Source of the DNA: an uncultured Eubacteriales bacterium
Lineage (GTDB): Bacteria; Bacillota; Clostridia; Oscillospirales; Acutalibacteraceae
NCBI GenBank assembly: GCA_934647945.1
Contig: CAKUFK010000002.1
Coordinates: 248,001 to 312,000, forward strand
Reading direction: 5' to 3'
Length of the DNA stretch: 64,000 nt
Shown here piece after piece: positions 1 to 8,124 of this stretch (positions are counted from its first letter, which is position 1; each line of letters begins with the position of its first letter). The notes below the pieces were generated by a model. The model ran no database searches. It was not told where the DNA came from and saw only the letters and a program-made list of their open reading frames with translations. A program made the position numbers and the translations under genes.

Positions 1-96
1 GTTCGGCAAAACCGGCGGCTAGCCTCCTCCACATGGAACGGCGGAATCCGGGCATACTAGGAGGGTTCCAATTTTAAATATATGGAGGCATGACCG

Positions 97-591
97 ATGA
101 TTACGTTTAAAGGCAGCCCTCTGACCCTCCAGGGCCCGCCCCTCCGGGTGGGAGACACGATGCCCGGCTTCACCCTGACCGACACGGCCCTCACTGAAGT
201 GCGGGATACCGACCTTTGCGGTATCCGGGTCTTCCTGACCGTGCCGTCTCTCGACACGGGTGTCTGCGACCAGGAGGTGCGGTGGTTCAACGAAAAAGCG
301 GCGGAATTGCCGGGGGTGACGATTGTGGCGGTCAGCCTCGACCTGCCTTTCGCCCAGGCCCGCTGGTGCGGCGGGGGCGGCATCGAGGCCGTCCGAACCC
401 TGTCCGACTACAAGGAGCGCCGTTTTGGAAAGGCGACCGGCACCTATATCGAGGAGCTCGCCCTCCTCGCCCGCGCGGTCTTCGTGGTGGACGAAAACGA
501 TACGGTGGTATACGCCGAGGTGGTGCCGGAGGTGAGCAACCATCCCAATTACGAGGCCGTATACCAAAAGCTCCGGGAACTCGCCGGATAA
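97..591 (+). CDS. tpx: Thiol peroxidase (Tpx, atypical 2-Cys peroxiredoxin)
   Basis: A 164-residue cytosolic peroxidase that reduces hydroperoxides with electrons from thioredoxin. The TxxC active site is visible as Thr54 and Cys57 in the segment PSLDTGVCDQ, with the resolving Cys91 in FAQARWCGG, the spacing typical of the Tpx subfamily. Length matches the family. The ATG at 97 follows a GGAGG at about 83-87. The gene appears to be a single transcription unit; the next gene is convergent. The first 96 bases hold its leader and possibly the last codons of an upstream gene ending near position 22, which cannot be identified. Confidence 0.93.
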   Translation: MITFKGSPLTLQGPPLRVGDTMPGFTLTDTALTEVRDTDLCGIRVFLTVPSLDTGVCDQEVRWFNEKAAELPGVTIVAVSLDLPFAQARWCGGGGIEAVRTLSDYKERRFGKATGTYIEELALLARAVFVVDENDTVVYAEVVPEVSNHPNYEAVYQKLRELAG

Positions 592-640
592 GTCCCTCCT
601 CCTGGACCCTTTCGCGGAGTGGGCCTCGGATGTGCCCGGT

Positions 641-673
641 ATAGAAAAAGTCCGCCTCATAAAAGAGGCGGAC
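641..673 (-). terminator. Rho-independent terminator of the cold-shock gene
   Basis: A 9-bp perfect stem (GTCCGCCTC at 650-658 with GAGGCGGAC at 665-673) has a 6-base loop and, read on the minus strand, is followed by TTTTTC. It sits 17 bases after the csp stop codon, between two convergent genes. Confidence 0.85.
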
Positions 674-689
674 CAGGGTGTGACGCCGA

Positions 690-908
690 TTATTCCGCGA
701 CGACGTTCACGTTCTTCGCGCGCAGTTTGCTGCTGTTTTTGGGATCAGGCTCGGTCTCAAACGTGACCTTCTGGCCCTCGGCGAGGGTCTTGTAGCCGTC
801 GGCCTGAATGGCGGAGAAGTGCACAAACACATCCTCGCCGGCCTCTTCGCTGGAGATGAAGCCGTATCCTTTTTCCGCATTGAACCATTTGACGGTGCCG
901 TTGTACAT
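690..908 (-). CDS. Cold-shock protein (CspA/CspB family)
   Basis: A 72-residue single cold-shock domain that binds single-stranded RNA/DNA and acts as an RNA chaperone. RNP1 (KGYGFISS, residues 13-20) and RNP2 (DVFVHFSAI, residues 26-34) are both intact, and the protein begins MYNGTVKWFN as usual for the family. The ATG at 908 has an AAGGAGG at good spacing; an upstream in-frame extension was rejected. The mRNA leader is about 120 bases from its own promoter at 1038-1066, as in many cold-induced csp genes whose leader folds in a temperature-dependent way. Its terminator is at 641-673. Confidence 0.95.
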   Translation of the reverse strand: MYNGTVKWFNAEKGYGFISSEEAGEDVFVHFSAIQADGYKTLAEGQKVTFETEPDPKNSSKLRAKNVNVVAE

Positions 909-1037
909 GGTGGGTCCTCCTTGAAAAAAATAGTGGTAATCGTGTGGCAAACAAAAAACCCACACAGCAGTAAATCATCGTACGAACATGACTTACAACC
1001 CATGTGAGCTCCGTTACACGTCGTGATTACGGCAATA

Positions 1038-1066
1038 AGTATATCACGGCCAAGCTGGTTTGTCAA
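1038..1066 (-). promoter_or_regulatory. SigA-type promoter of the cold-shock gene
   Basis: Read on the minus strand: TTGACA (1061-1066), a 17-base spacer, TATACT (1038-1043). The match is near-consensus. It overlaps the last codons of the lipase gene and gives a leader of roughly 120 nucleotides before the csp start at 908. Confidence 0.85.
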
Positions 1067-1763
1067 TCGAATTTTCATTAAAAAGGCCTTGTGGTAAAAA
1101 TTGGCGGAACAGGGAGGCAACGTAATACTGGGGACGGTGCTGGTTAAGGGACACCACGCCGGGCAGCCGCGGGGCCCCCACATGGATTTTCACCCCCACA
1201 TGCCGAAAGCCCCACAGGGCTGGCGGCACCTTGGTGACAATGTCGTTCCCGTTTTCGACCCGCAGGGTTTTAAATACCCGTTTGTTGTAAGATTTCCGGA
1301 AAGCGCGGTTTCCCACCCGCGGGCAGCCGAAGAGCAGGACTTCATAATCCAGACAGGGATAGTGGTATTCGAGGTCGACGGCGCAGAGTACGGCCAAGGC
1401 CGCGCCGTAAGAATGGCCGGCCACCCGTACATGCCGGACGTCGGACGTGACTGCACAGTGAATCCGGTTTCGTACCGAAGGCCGCTTATAGGCATTTAGG
1501 AACCCGGAATGTACCCGGATTTTGGGGTTGCAGATATCATAAGGGATACAGGTTTTGAAAAAGGTGAGATCCACCTTCCAGTCTTTGGCTGAATTGGAAC
1601 CCCGGAAGGTGATGAACAGGGTATCGCCCTGCCGGCGGAGATAACATTGGACGCCATTTTCGTCGTCGATGACCTCCAGCGTCATGCCGGGAAACTGCGG
1701 CTGGACCTCTTTGTAGGCCAGGGCACAGAGTTCCATGCCACGCAAGGTGTCGTTGACGTTCAT
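1044..1763 (-). CDS. Lipase family protein (class 3 alpha/beta hydrolase)
   Basis: A 239-residue protein with the Lipase_3 layout: an oxyanion segment ITFRGS (51-56), the nucleophile elbow GHSYGAA with Ser118, and an acidic residue in NGNDIVTKVPP (Asp174); His188 in FRHVG or the later His in LNQHRP could complete the triad. No signal peptide is evident, so an intracellular acylglycerol or lysophospholipid hydrolase is likely, but the substrate cannot be read. The ATG at 1763 is 8 bases from a GGGAGG; the in-frame GTG (1772) and ATG (1769) overlap that site and are less likely. The gene's 3' end carries the csp promoter. Confidence 0.8.
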   Translation of the reverse strand: MNVNDTLRGMELCALAYKEVQPQFPGMTLEVIDDENGVQCYLRRQGDTLFITFRGSNSAKDWKVDLTFFKTCIPYDICNPKIRVHSGFLNAYKRPSVRNRIHCAVTSDVRHVRVAGHSYGAALAVLCAVDLEYHYPCLDYEVLLFGCPRVGNRAFRKSYNKRVFKTLRVENGNDIVTKVPPALWGFRHVGVKIHVGAPRLPGVVSLNQHRPQYYVASLFRQFLPQGLFNENSIDKPAWP

Positions 1764-1955
1764 TGACATCACCTCCCTACCAGGATATGGCGGAGGCGTG
1801 TGCCCTGTGCATGGCCATCATCCCCTTCCCTGCTCATGGTCTGCGATCCAAGAAATATCCTTATGCCGCCCCACGGAAAAACGGCCGAAGCCGAAAAGGC
1901 GCCCAAGACCCCCTTTTTTTATGGACATATACCTCCGCAAATTCTTCAATGGATA

Positions 1956-1998
1956 GAGAAAAACGGGCCCTGCGGCACTCTCCAAGTGCCGCAGGGCC
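1956..1998 (-). terminator. Rho-independent terminator of the his operon
   Basis: A perfect 14-bp stem (1966-1979 with 1985-1998, loop CTCCA) is followed on the minus strand by a short C/G step and TTTTT. It lies 15 bases beyond the stop of the MBL hydrolase gene and closes the his transcription unit. The rest of 1764-2013 shows nothing recognisable. Confidence 0.85.
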
Positions 1999-2013
1999 TA
2001 TTGTCAAACGACG

Positions 2014-2892
2014 TTATGAAACCGTCTTCCAAAGCATCCGGTTCTCCTGAAAATACGCCGTAAGCCGCCCTTCCTCCTTCAAATACGCGAGGTAGGAACG
2101 CACGGTGTAACCGGACAGGCCGTATTGCAGGATATCCAGAGACATGCCATGCCGGTCAAACAGAAGTTTCAAGATCTCCTCGCCGGTTTGGGGCGACGCA
2201 CAAATATCGGCCAGTTCTTCGAGGAGTTCCATCGTTTTGTCACGGGTCAGGGAGACGAGCGGACGGACATCCGAGACGGCGTCCGCGTGGGCCGGCACAT
2301 ACAGCGCCGCCGGGAGCCGTTCGATCTCATCCAGCGTGGCCAGATAGGTGCGCACATCGTACAGGAACGGCACCAGATGCTTTTTTAAAAGCTGTTCGCC
2401 CGTCAGGCTGTCACCCAAAAACACGACGTCGTCCGGGGTCCGGAAACCCACCATATCGAAGCTGTGACCCGGCAGCGGGATCGCCGTCAGGCCGCCGGGC
2501 AGGGGATCGGGAAGCGGCCGGACATCGCTCGTTTTCGCCAGCAGGAACTTGGTACACAATTCCCTAACGGGGTACCCGCCGTACAAGGACACCGGCACCA
2601 GGATCGGGAAACGGCCGACCGCGGCCTCGAATTCGCTGGCATATACCGGGCAGCCCGTCTTGTTCTGGATGACCTGGTTTCCGCCGATATGGTCGGCGTG
2701 GGAATGGGTGGCCAGGATGGCGGAGACGGTCCAGCCCTTTTCAGCGCAGATGCGGAGGATCTTTTTCGCGGCGTCCTTGTCGCTGCCGCTGTCGATGAGC
2801 AGGACGCCGTTGTCCGGCAGCAGATAGGCTCCCACCTTGGCCGGGGCATCAAAATAAAAGGTCCGGGCTCCCGCCTCGATCAGTTCGTACAT
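2014..2892 (-). CDS. MBL-fold metallo-hydrolase, last gene of the his operon
   Basis: A 292-residue metallo-beta-lactamase-fold protein. The metal motif is His63-x-His65-x-Asp67-His68 (THSHADHIGG), with further ligands plausible in PGHS and GDSLTG. About 80 C-terminal residues lie beyond the core and look like a small helical or winged-helix domain. Start ATG at 2892 follows GGGGGAGAG. It begins 14 bases after hisE stops and shares the operon's terminator, so it is co-transcribed with histidine genes. The family includes thiolesterases, phosphodiesterases and other hydrolases; the substrate is not readable. The operon has no histidinol-phosphate phosphatase, so a role in the pathway is possible but speculative. 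Confidence 0.8.
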   Translation of the reverse strand: MYELIEAGARTFYFDAPAKVGAYLLPDNGVLLIDSGSDKDAAKKILRICAEKGWTVSAILATHSHADHIGGNQVIQNKTGCPVYASEFEAAVGRFPILVPVSLYGGYPVRELCTKFLLAKTSDVRPLPDPLPGGLTAIPLPGHSFDMVGFRTPDDVVFLGDSLTGEQLLKKHLVPFLYDVRTYLATLDEIERLPAALYVPAHADAVSDVRPLVSLTRDKTMELLEELADICASPQTGEEILKLLFDRHGMSLDILQYGLSGYTVRSYLAYLKEEGRLTAYFQENRMLWKTVS

Positions 2893-2906
2893 CGGCGCTC
2901 TCCCCC

Positions 2907-3233
2907 TCAGGTGTTTTTATCCACCGTTTTCATGGTTTTGAGATTACCGGATTTCCCGTGGCGCTGTTCGAGGAGCCCGGATACGTCTTCCGGCCGGATC
3001 CCCTGTTCCGCCATCAGGACCAGAAGGTGATAGGTCAGGTCGGCGATCTCACCGACCGTGTCCTCATGATGGCCGTTTTTCGCGGCGATGATGACCTCCG
3101 CGCTTTCCTCCCCCACCTTTTTGAGTATTTTGTCGATCCCCTGGTCAAACAAATACCGGGTGTAGGAATTGTCGGAAGGATGGTCGCGGCGGTCGAGAAT
3201 GGTGTCGTAAAGGGTGCGGATCGTGTCATTCAT
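2907..3233 (-). CDS. hisE: Phosphoribosyl-ATP pyrophosphatase
   Basis: A 108-residue enzyme of the MazG-like all-alpha NTP pyrophosphatase fold; it hydrolyses phosphoribosyl-ATP to phosphoribosyl-AMP, step 2 of histidine synthesis. The core GEESAEVIIAAKN (residues 41-53) and EIADLTYHLLVL carry the metal-binding acidic residues. The ATG at 3233 is 9 bases from GGAGG; an in-frame ATG at 3239 is too close to it. The gene overlaps the 3' end of the hisA-hisI fusion by 8 bases, so the two are probably translationally coupled. HisE is separate here while HisI is fused to HisA, unlike the common HisIE arrangement. Confidence 0.93.
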   Translation of the reverse strand: MNDTIRTLYDTILDRRDHPSDNSYTRYLFDQGIDKILKKVGEESAEVIIAAKNGHHEDTVGEIADLTYHLLVLMAEQGIRPEDVSGLLEQRHGKSGNLKTMKTVDKNT

Positions 3234-4284
3234 GGTCATTTTCCTCCAAAATCGTGTCAAAAAAGCAGCTGTGCGCCCCGGTATGGCAGGCGGCACCCGT
3301 CTGCTCCACCCGAATGAGCAGCGCGTCGCCGTCACAGTCCCCGGACATGGAGACGACACGCTGCACATGGCCGCTGGTCGCGCCCTTGTTCCAGTATTCC
3401 CGGCGGGAACGGCTCCAGAACCAGGTGGTGCCGGTATCGGCCGTGCGCTGGAGGGCACCCAGGTTCATATAGGCGAGCATCAGCACCTCGCCGGTCGCCG
3501 CCTCCTGCACGATAGCCGGAACCAACGGCGTTTTTTTGAAAAAACGCTCAAGCCCGAGCCGGTCCGACGGATATGCCGCCCCCGCGATAGCGTCGGCGAG
3601 GTCCAGCGTCCCGCTGTACAAGGATTTGCCGCAGATCGCGCCGTACAGGCGACGGTCCCGCAGCCGTTCGATATCCCGGAGTTCCCGGATACCGCCAGAG
3701 GCGATGACGCTGCAGGAGACCGCCCCGTCGAGCTCTTCCAGCTGTTCCAGGTTCGGCCCGGACAGGGTTCCGTCCTTGGAGATATCGGTAAAGATGAGGG
3801 TTCGAACGCCGATGTCTTCCATCCGGCGGGCGAGTTCCAGGTAGGAGACCTGTGAGACCTCCAGCCAGCCCTCAGCAGCCACCCGTCCGCCCACCGCATC
3901 GATTCCGACGGCGATGCGATCCCCGTAAAGCGAAACCGCTTGACGGACAAAATCCGGATTTTTGAGGGCGGCGGAACCCAGGATACAGCGGGAAATCCCT
4001 CCCGACAGATAATCCTCGAGCGTCTCCATGTCGCGGATCCCGCCTCCGAGCTCCACTTTCAGCCCGCTCTGGGCGGCAACGGCAAAGAAAATGTCGGCGT
4101 TGACCCGGTTGCCCGTCCGAGCGCCGTCCAGATCCACCATATGGATCCACTCCGCACCCGCCCGGCGGAAAGCAGCGGCGGTTTCCAGCGGATCATCGGC
4201 CACGGTGTGCGCCGTGCCGAAATCCCCCTTGACGAGGCGGACGCACTGGCGGTTCTGGATGTCGATAGCCGGTAGAATGATCAT
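3226..4284 (-). CDS. hisA-hisI: HisA-HisI fusion: ProFAR isomerase / phosphoribosyl-AMP cyclohydrolase
   Basis: A 352-residue protein joining two histidine enzymes. Residues 1 to about 238 are a complete HisA barrel: LPAIDI with the catalytic Asp near the N-terminus, LGGGIRD, FTDISKDGT with the second catalytic Asp, and the C-terminal GAICGKSLY. Residues about 241-352 are a full HisI: LVPAIVQEAATGEVLMLAYMN, WFWSRSRREYWNKG, and the zinc Cys residues in DCDGD and ACHTGAHSC. The join is in frame with no internal stop. HisA and HisI catalyse steps 4 and 3 of the pathway, on consecutive substrates. ATG at 4284 follows GGGAGAGAA. hisF and hisH, usually nearby, are missing. Confidence 0.9.
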   Translation of the reverse strand: MIILPAIDIQNRQCVRLVKGDFGTAHTVADDPLETAAAFRRAGAEWIHMVDLDGARTGNRVNADIFFAVAAQSGLKVELGGGIRDMETLEDYLSGGISRCILGSAALKNPDFVRQAVSLYGDRIAVGIDAVGGRVAAEGWLEVSQVSYLELARRMEDIGVRTLIFTDISKDGTLSGPNLEQLEELDGAVSCSVIASGGIRELRDIERLRDRRLYGAICGKSLYSGTLDLADAIAGAAYPSDRLGLERFFKKTPLVPAIVQEAATGEVLMLAYMNLGALQRTADTGTTWFWSRSRREYWNKGATSGHVQRVVSMSGDCDGDALLIRVEQTGAACHTGAHSCFFDTILEENDHE

Positions 4285-4317
4285 GGGTTCTCTCCCTTTA
4301 TTCTGGTTTGTGGCCGG

Positions 4318-4893
4318 TCAGTCCAGGGCGCCTTTGGTCGAGAGTATCCCCTCGGCAGGCGTTACGGCCTCTTTCAGCGCATGGGCGGCCGCCTTGAAGA
4401 GCGCTTCGGCGATATGGTGGGAATTCTGCCCATACAGCACCTTGAGATGCAAGGTGATGCCGGCATGAAACGCCAGCGCCCGGAAAAACTCGACGGTCAG
4501 GCAGGAATCGTAATCCCCAATCCGCTCCTCCGGAAAACGGGCGTCGAAAACCAAAAACGGGCGGCCGCCGACATCCAGCGAGGCCATGGCGAGCGACTCG
4601 TCCATAGGGACGAAAAAGGTACCATACCGCCGGATACCGCCCTTGTCCCCGAGTGCCTCCGCCAAAGCCTTGCCCAGCACGATGCCGGTGTCCTCGACGG
4701 TGTGGTGTCCGTCCACCCTCAGGTCTCCTTCGGCTTTCAGGGTCAGCCCGAATCCCGCGTGCACGGCCAAGGCCTCCAGCATGTGGTCGAAAAACCCAAT
4801 GCCGGTCGAGATTTCCACCGCTCCGCCGTCCAGGTTCAGTGCAGCCGAAATCGTGGTCTCCTTTGTACTTCTGCTATAGGTTCCGATCCGCAT
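4318..4893 (-). CDS. hisB: Imidazoleglycerol-phosphate dehydratase
   Basis: A 191-residue, dehydratase-only HisB that converts imidazole-glycerol phosphate to imidazole-acetol phosphate; active as a metal-bound 24-mer. Diagnostic metal motifs are FFDHMLE, DGHHTVEDTG and NSHHIAEALFK. The ATG at 4893 follows CAGGAGGG; an upstream in-frame start adding nine residues lacks a ribosome site. There is no N-terminal histidinol-phosphatase domain as in enterobacterial HisB. It lies 33 bases upstream of the hisA-hisI fusion and 34 bases after hisC. Confidence 0.95.
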   Translation of the reverse strand: MRIGTYSRSTKETTISAALNLDGGAVEISTGIGFFDHMLEALAVHAGFGLTLKAEGDLRVDGHHTVEDTGIVLGKALAEALGDKGGIRRYGTFFVPMDESLAMASLDVGGRPFLVFDARFPEERIGDYDSCLTVEFFRALAFHAGITLHLKVLYGQNSHHIAEALFKAAAHALKEAVTPAEGILSTKGALD

Positions 4894-4927
4894 AATCGTC
4901 CCTCCTGTCATGTAAAGCATATTTGCT

Positions 4928-5992
4928 TTACTGGATTTCTTGATGGGTGAGCAGGAACCGCATCACCGCCAGCAGCTCTTCGTTTTCCGCCTGGGTGGCG
5001 GCGGTGACGCGCAGGTGACGGTCGCCGAACCGCCGTACCAGAATCCCGCGGTCGCAAAGCAGCGCATACATCCGACCCGCGTCCTTCAGCCGCACATAGA
5101 CAAAATTGGTGCGGCTGTCGTAAACCCGTTCGACCAGTCCGTCCTCTTCCAGCCCCCGGAACCCGCCAAGCAGCCCGTCCCGGGACGCGATGAGAAGTTC
5201 ACGGTAGACATCCTGATAGACGAGGTTAGCGAGTACCACGTTTGCCATCGCCTGGGTGACCGCGTTGACGTTATAAGGGGACTTCGCCGCCCGTAGCACC
5301 CCTGTCAGACGGGAATTGGCCACGGCGAAACCAAGGCGCAGGGCGGCCATCCCCAACATCTTGGAACAGGTTCGCAGGATGATGAGATTGTCGTGTTCCT
5401 CCACTTCACCGAGCAGGGACTGATCCCAAAAATCCATATACGCCTCGTCCAGCACGACCAGCGCGTCGGTTCCGCTGAGGATCCGGCGCACCTCCTCCCG
5501 TCCAAGGCCCACCGAGGTGGGATTGCAGGGATTGGAGAAGATCAAGAGCCGGATGTTCTCCTTCTCCAGCGTATCCAGCACCCGGTCGACCGGGACGCAC
5601 AGGCTTTCGTCCTTTTCCAGAGTGACGCAGGGGGTCTCGGTGATGGCGGTATAGAACCGATACATGGAAAAATCAGGCGACAAGGTTAATACCTTTTCAC
5701 CTTTTGTCAAAAAGACCGACAGAATAATCGAAATCAGCTCATCCGACCCATTGCCGGCCGTGACCAGTTCCGGACGGATTCCATAGGCCCGTGCGAAGGA
5801 GGCGCAGACCTCTGCAGCCAGCGGGTCGGGATACCGGTTGAGCGCGGTATCGGCCGCCGCCTGCGCCATCCTGACCCGGTCCCGTTCGGTGGGCAGCAGG
5901 AAGGATTCGTTGGCGTCCATCCGTACCCGGTAGCGCCCTTCGGAGGGATCGTACGGCGTCAGGGAGACCGCCTTGTCACACAGCGTATACAT
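4928..5992 (-). CDS. hisC: Histidinol-phosphate aminotransferase
   Basis: A 354-residue fold-type I PLP enzyme that transaminates imidazole-acetol phosphate with glutamate. The HisC set is visible: SNPCNPTSVG, LDEAYMDF with the PLP-binding Asp and Tyr, TCSKMLGMAALRLGF with the Schiff-base Lys, and a C-terminal RRFGDRHLRVTAAT. Start ATG 5992 follows GGGAGTG. It is the fourth gene of the operon, 18 bases after hisD, and of normal family length. Confidence 0.94.
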   Translation of the reverse strand: MYTLCDKAVSLTPYDPSEGRYRVRMDANESFLLPTERDRVRMAQAAADTALNRYPDPLAAEVCASFARAYGIRPELVTAGNGSDELISIILSVFLTKGEKVLTLSPDFSMYRFYTAITETPCVTLEKDESLCVPVDRVLDTLEKENIRLLIFSNPCNPTSVGLGREEVRRILSGTDALVVLDEAYMDFWDQSLLGEVEEHDNLIILRTCSKMLGMAALRLGFAVANSRLTGVLRAAKSPYNVNAVTQAMANVVLANLVYQDVYRELLIASRDGLLGGFRGLEEDGLVERVYDSRTNFVYVRLKDAGRMYALLCDRGILVRRFGDRHLRVTAATQAENEELLAVMRFLLTHQEIQ

Positions 5993-6010
5993 AAAAACAA
6001 CACTCCCTTA

Positions 6011-7318
6011 TCAGGCCTGTTCCCGCTCAAACCGGACAGCGACGGCGTGGGCGTGGGCGTCCAGCCCCTCGGCACGGGCCATGGATAGGATATCGTTCCG
6101 TGCCGCTTCCAGAGCGGCACGATTATAACAGATGAAGCTCGACTTCTTGATAAAGCTGTCCACCGACAAGGGGGAGAAAAAGCGCGCCGTGCCGCTGGTG
6201 GGCAGGACATGGTTGGGCCCCGCATAGTAGTCCCCCAGAGGCTCGGGCGAGTATTTCCCGAGAAATACCGAACCGGCATTGTCCAAGCGGCCGATATAGC
6301 TCATCGGATCGCTGCACATCACCTCGAGGTGTTCGGGCGCCAGACGGTTGGCAAACGCCACCGCCTCCTCCATATCGCGGCAGACGATGACGGCGCCGTA
6401 ATCGGCCAGCGAACGGCGGATGATCTCCTGGCGCGGCAGCGCCTGCACCTGCTTTTCCAGTTCGGCGAGGGTGCGCTCGGCAATCTCCGCCGAATCGGTG
6501 AGCAGAATGGACGACGCGAGTGCGTCGTGCTCCGCCTGGGACATCAGGTCGGCCGCCAGGTACCGTGGATCGGCGGACGCGTCCGCGAGGACGAGGATTT
6601 CACTCGGTCCCGCCACCATATCGATGTCCACCTGCCCGTAGACCAACCGTTTCGCGGTCGCCACGTAAATATTGCCGGGACCGACGATCTTGTCCACCCG
6701 CGGAACCGAGGCGGTGCCGTAAGCCAGGGCCGCGACGGCCTGGGCACCGCCGACGAGATAGACCGCATCCACCCCCGCGATATAGGCCGCCGCCATGACA
6801 TCGGGATTGAAACCGCCGTTTTTCGGGGGCGGCGTAACCATGATGATCTCTTCCACCCCCGCGATGCGGGCCGGGATAGCGTTCATCAGGACCGACGAAG
6901 GATAAGCGGCCGTGCCTCCGGGCACATAGATCCCCACCCGGGCAAGGCCACGAACCCGCTGCCCGACGATGGTGCCGTCTTTCCGGGTATCCAGCCAGCT
7001 CTGCTGAAGCTGGCGGCGGTGGAAGTCCGCGATGTTGGCCGCCGCGCGTTCGAGCGCGGCATAGACGCCGGGGTCACAGGCGGCCGCCAGCTCCCCGAGC
7101 TGGTCCCGCCCGACGGGTTCCAGAACCGGATCCACCCCGTCAAACTGCCGCGTATACTCAAGCAGGGCGTCATCCCCCCGGGAACGGACGCCGTCGAGAA
7201 TCGCCGAGACAGCGGCGGTCACTTTGCGGTCCACCTCCCCGCTGCGCGAGGTCAGCTGTTCGAGAAGGGCGTATTCGGCTTTCCCATCCGCTTTCACCAG
7301 TGGCATTATCATATTCAT
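6011..7318 (-). CDS. hisD: Histidinol dehydrogenase
   Basis: A 435-residue zinc enzyme that oxidises histidinol to histidine in two NAD-dependent steps. GPGNIYVATAKR, MVAGPSEILVLAD, DLMSQAEHD, LAPEHLEV and GPNHVLPTSGTARF carry the expected catalytic and zinc-binding Glu and His residues. The ATG at 7318 is 6 bases from AAGGA; the in-frame ATG at 7324 abuts that site and is less likely. A 151-base gap to hisG upstream contains a short CTCTATAGAGAG palindrome but no convincing promoter. Confidence 0.95.
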   Translation of the reverse strand: MNMIMPLVKADGKAEYALLEQLTSRSGEVDRKVTAAVSAILDGVRSRGDDALLEYTRQFDGVDPVLEPVGRDQLGELAAACDPGVYAALERAAANIADFHRRQLQQSWLDTRKDGTIVGQRVRGLARVGIYVPGGTAAYPSSVLMNAIPARIAGVEEIIMVTPPPKNGGFNPDVMAAAYIAGVDAVYLVGGAQAVAALAYGTASVPRVDKIVGPGNIYVATAKRLVYGQVDIDMVAGPSEILVLADASADPRYLAADLMSQAEHDALASSILLTDSAEIAERTLAELEKQVQALPRQEIIRRSLADYGAVIVCRDMEEAVAFANRLAPEHLEVMCSDPMSYIGRLDNAGSVFLGKYSPEPLGDYYAGPNHVLPTSGTARFFSPLSVDSFIKKSSFICYNRAALEAARNDILSMARAEGLDAHAHAVAVRFEREQA

Positions 7319-7469
7319 GCTCATTCCTTTCCACGGGCTGGGGAATTGTGCCTTTTTGGCGCGGCCAACATGTCCGTTATGAACGGGAAAAGCACAAAAC
7401 CCGTTTGAAAGAAAGGCGGATGCCGATCTTTCAAATTTATAGTCTCTCTATAGAGCCGTCAGGCGTAAT

Positions 7470-8105
7470 TTATTCCGTGTTACCTAGGGCTGACACCATC
7501 CGGGCGATCAAATCCTCGGTTTCGGCCTTGCGCAGCTTCATGCAGGCCATATTCACGATCAGACGGGCGGAAATCGGCATCACGTCCTCCACCACCTCCA
7601 GCCCGTTTTCCCGCAGGGTGGATCCTGTTTCCACGATATCCACAATGCCGTCCGCCAGGCCGAGAAGCGGCGCCAGCTCCACCGAGCCCTCGATTTTGAT
7701 GATCCGGACGTCCAGCCCTTTCCGGCCAAAATACGCGCGGGCGACGTTCGGGTATTTGGAGGCGACTGTCTTGACGTGGTAGCCGTCGAAAAACGGCGTT
7801 CCCTTCGGGGCCGCGAGAGCGAACCGGCAGCGGCCGAATCCCAGATCCAGCACCTCATAGAAACTGCCGCCGCTCTCCGCGATGGTATCCTTCCCGACCA
7901 CGCCGAGGTCACATACGCCGTGCTCCACATAGGTGATGACGTCCGCGGCCTTGGCCAGTACCACTTCCAGATGCTCACCGACCGGCAGGATCAGGCGCCG
8001 GCCTTTCTCCTTGACGGCGCGCGTGTCGAAGCCCATACGGTCGAACAGCGCCACCGTATCCTTTTCCAGACGCCCCTTGGTCAATGCCATGCGTATCGGT
8101 CTCAT
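7470..8105 (-). CDS. hisG: ATP phosphoribosyltransferase, short form (HisG-S)
   Basis: A 211-residue catalytic subunit that condenses ATP with PRPP, the committed step of histidine synthesis. The length and ending show the short form without the C-terminal ACT-like regulatory domain, so it needs HisZ, which is encoded immediately upstream (19-base gap). Motifs include LTKGRLEKDT at the N-terminus and DIVETGSTLRENGL for PRPP binding. The ATG at 8105 follows AAAGGAGA; eleven upstream in-frame residues have no ribosome site. Confidence 0.95.
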   Translation of the reverse strand: MRPIRMALTKGRLEKDTVALFDRMGFDTRAVKEKGRRLILPVGEHLEVVLAKAADVITYVEHGVCDLGVVGKDTIAESGGSFYEVLDLGFGRCRFALAAPKGTPFFDGYHVKTVASKYPNVARAYFGRKGLDVRIIKIEGSVELAPLLGLADGIVDIVETGSTLRENGLEVVEDVMPISARLIVNMACMKLRKAETEDLIARMVSALGNTE

Positions 8106-8124
8106 ATCCCAATCTCCTTTTCGA

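Noticed and set aside
1..96. End of an upstream gene (short frame to a TAG at 20-22)
   Set aside because: Only six or seven codons are inside the window, too few to support a gene call.
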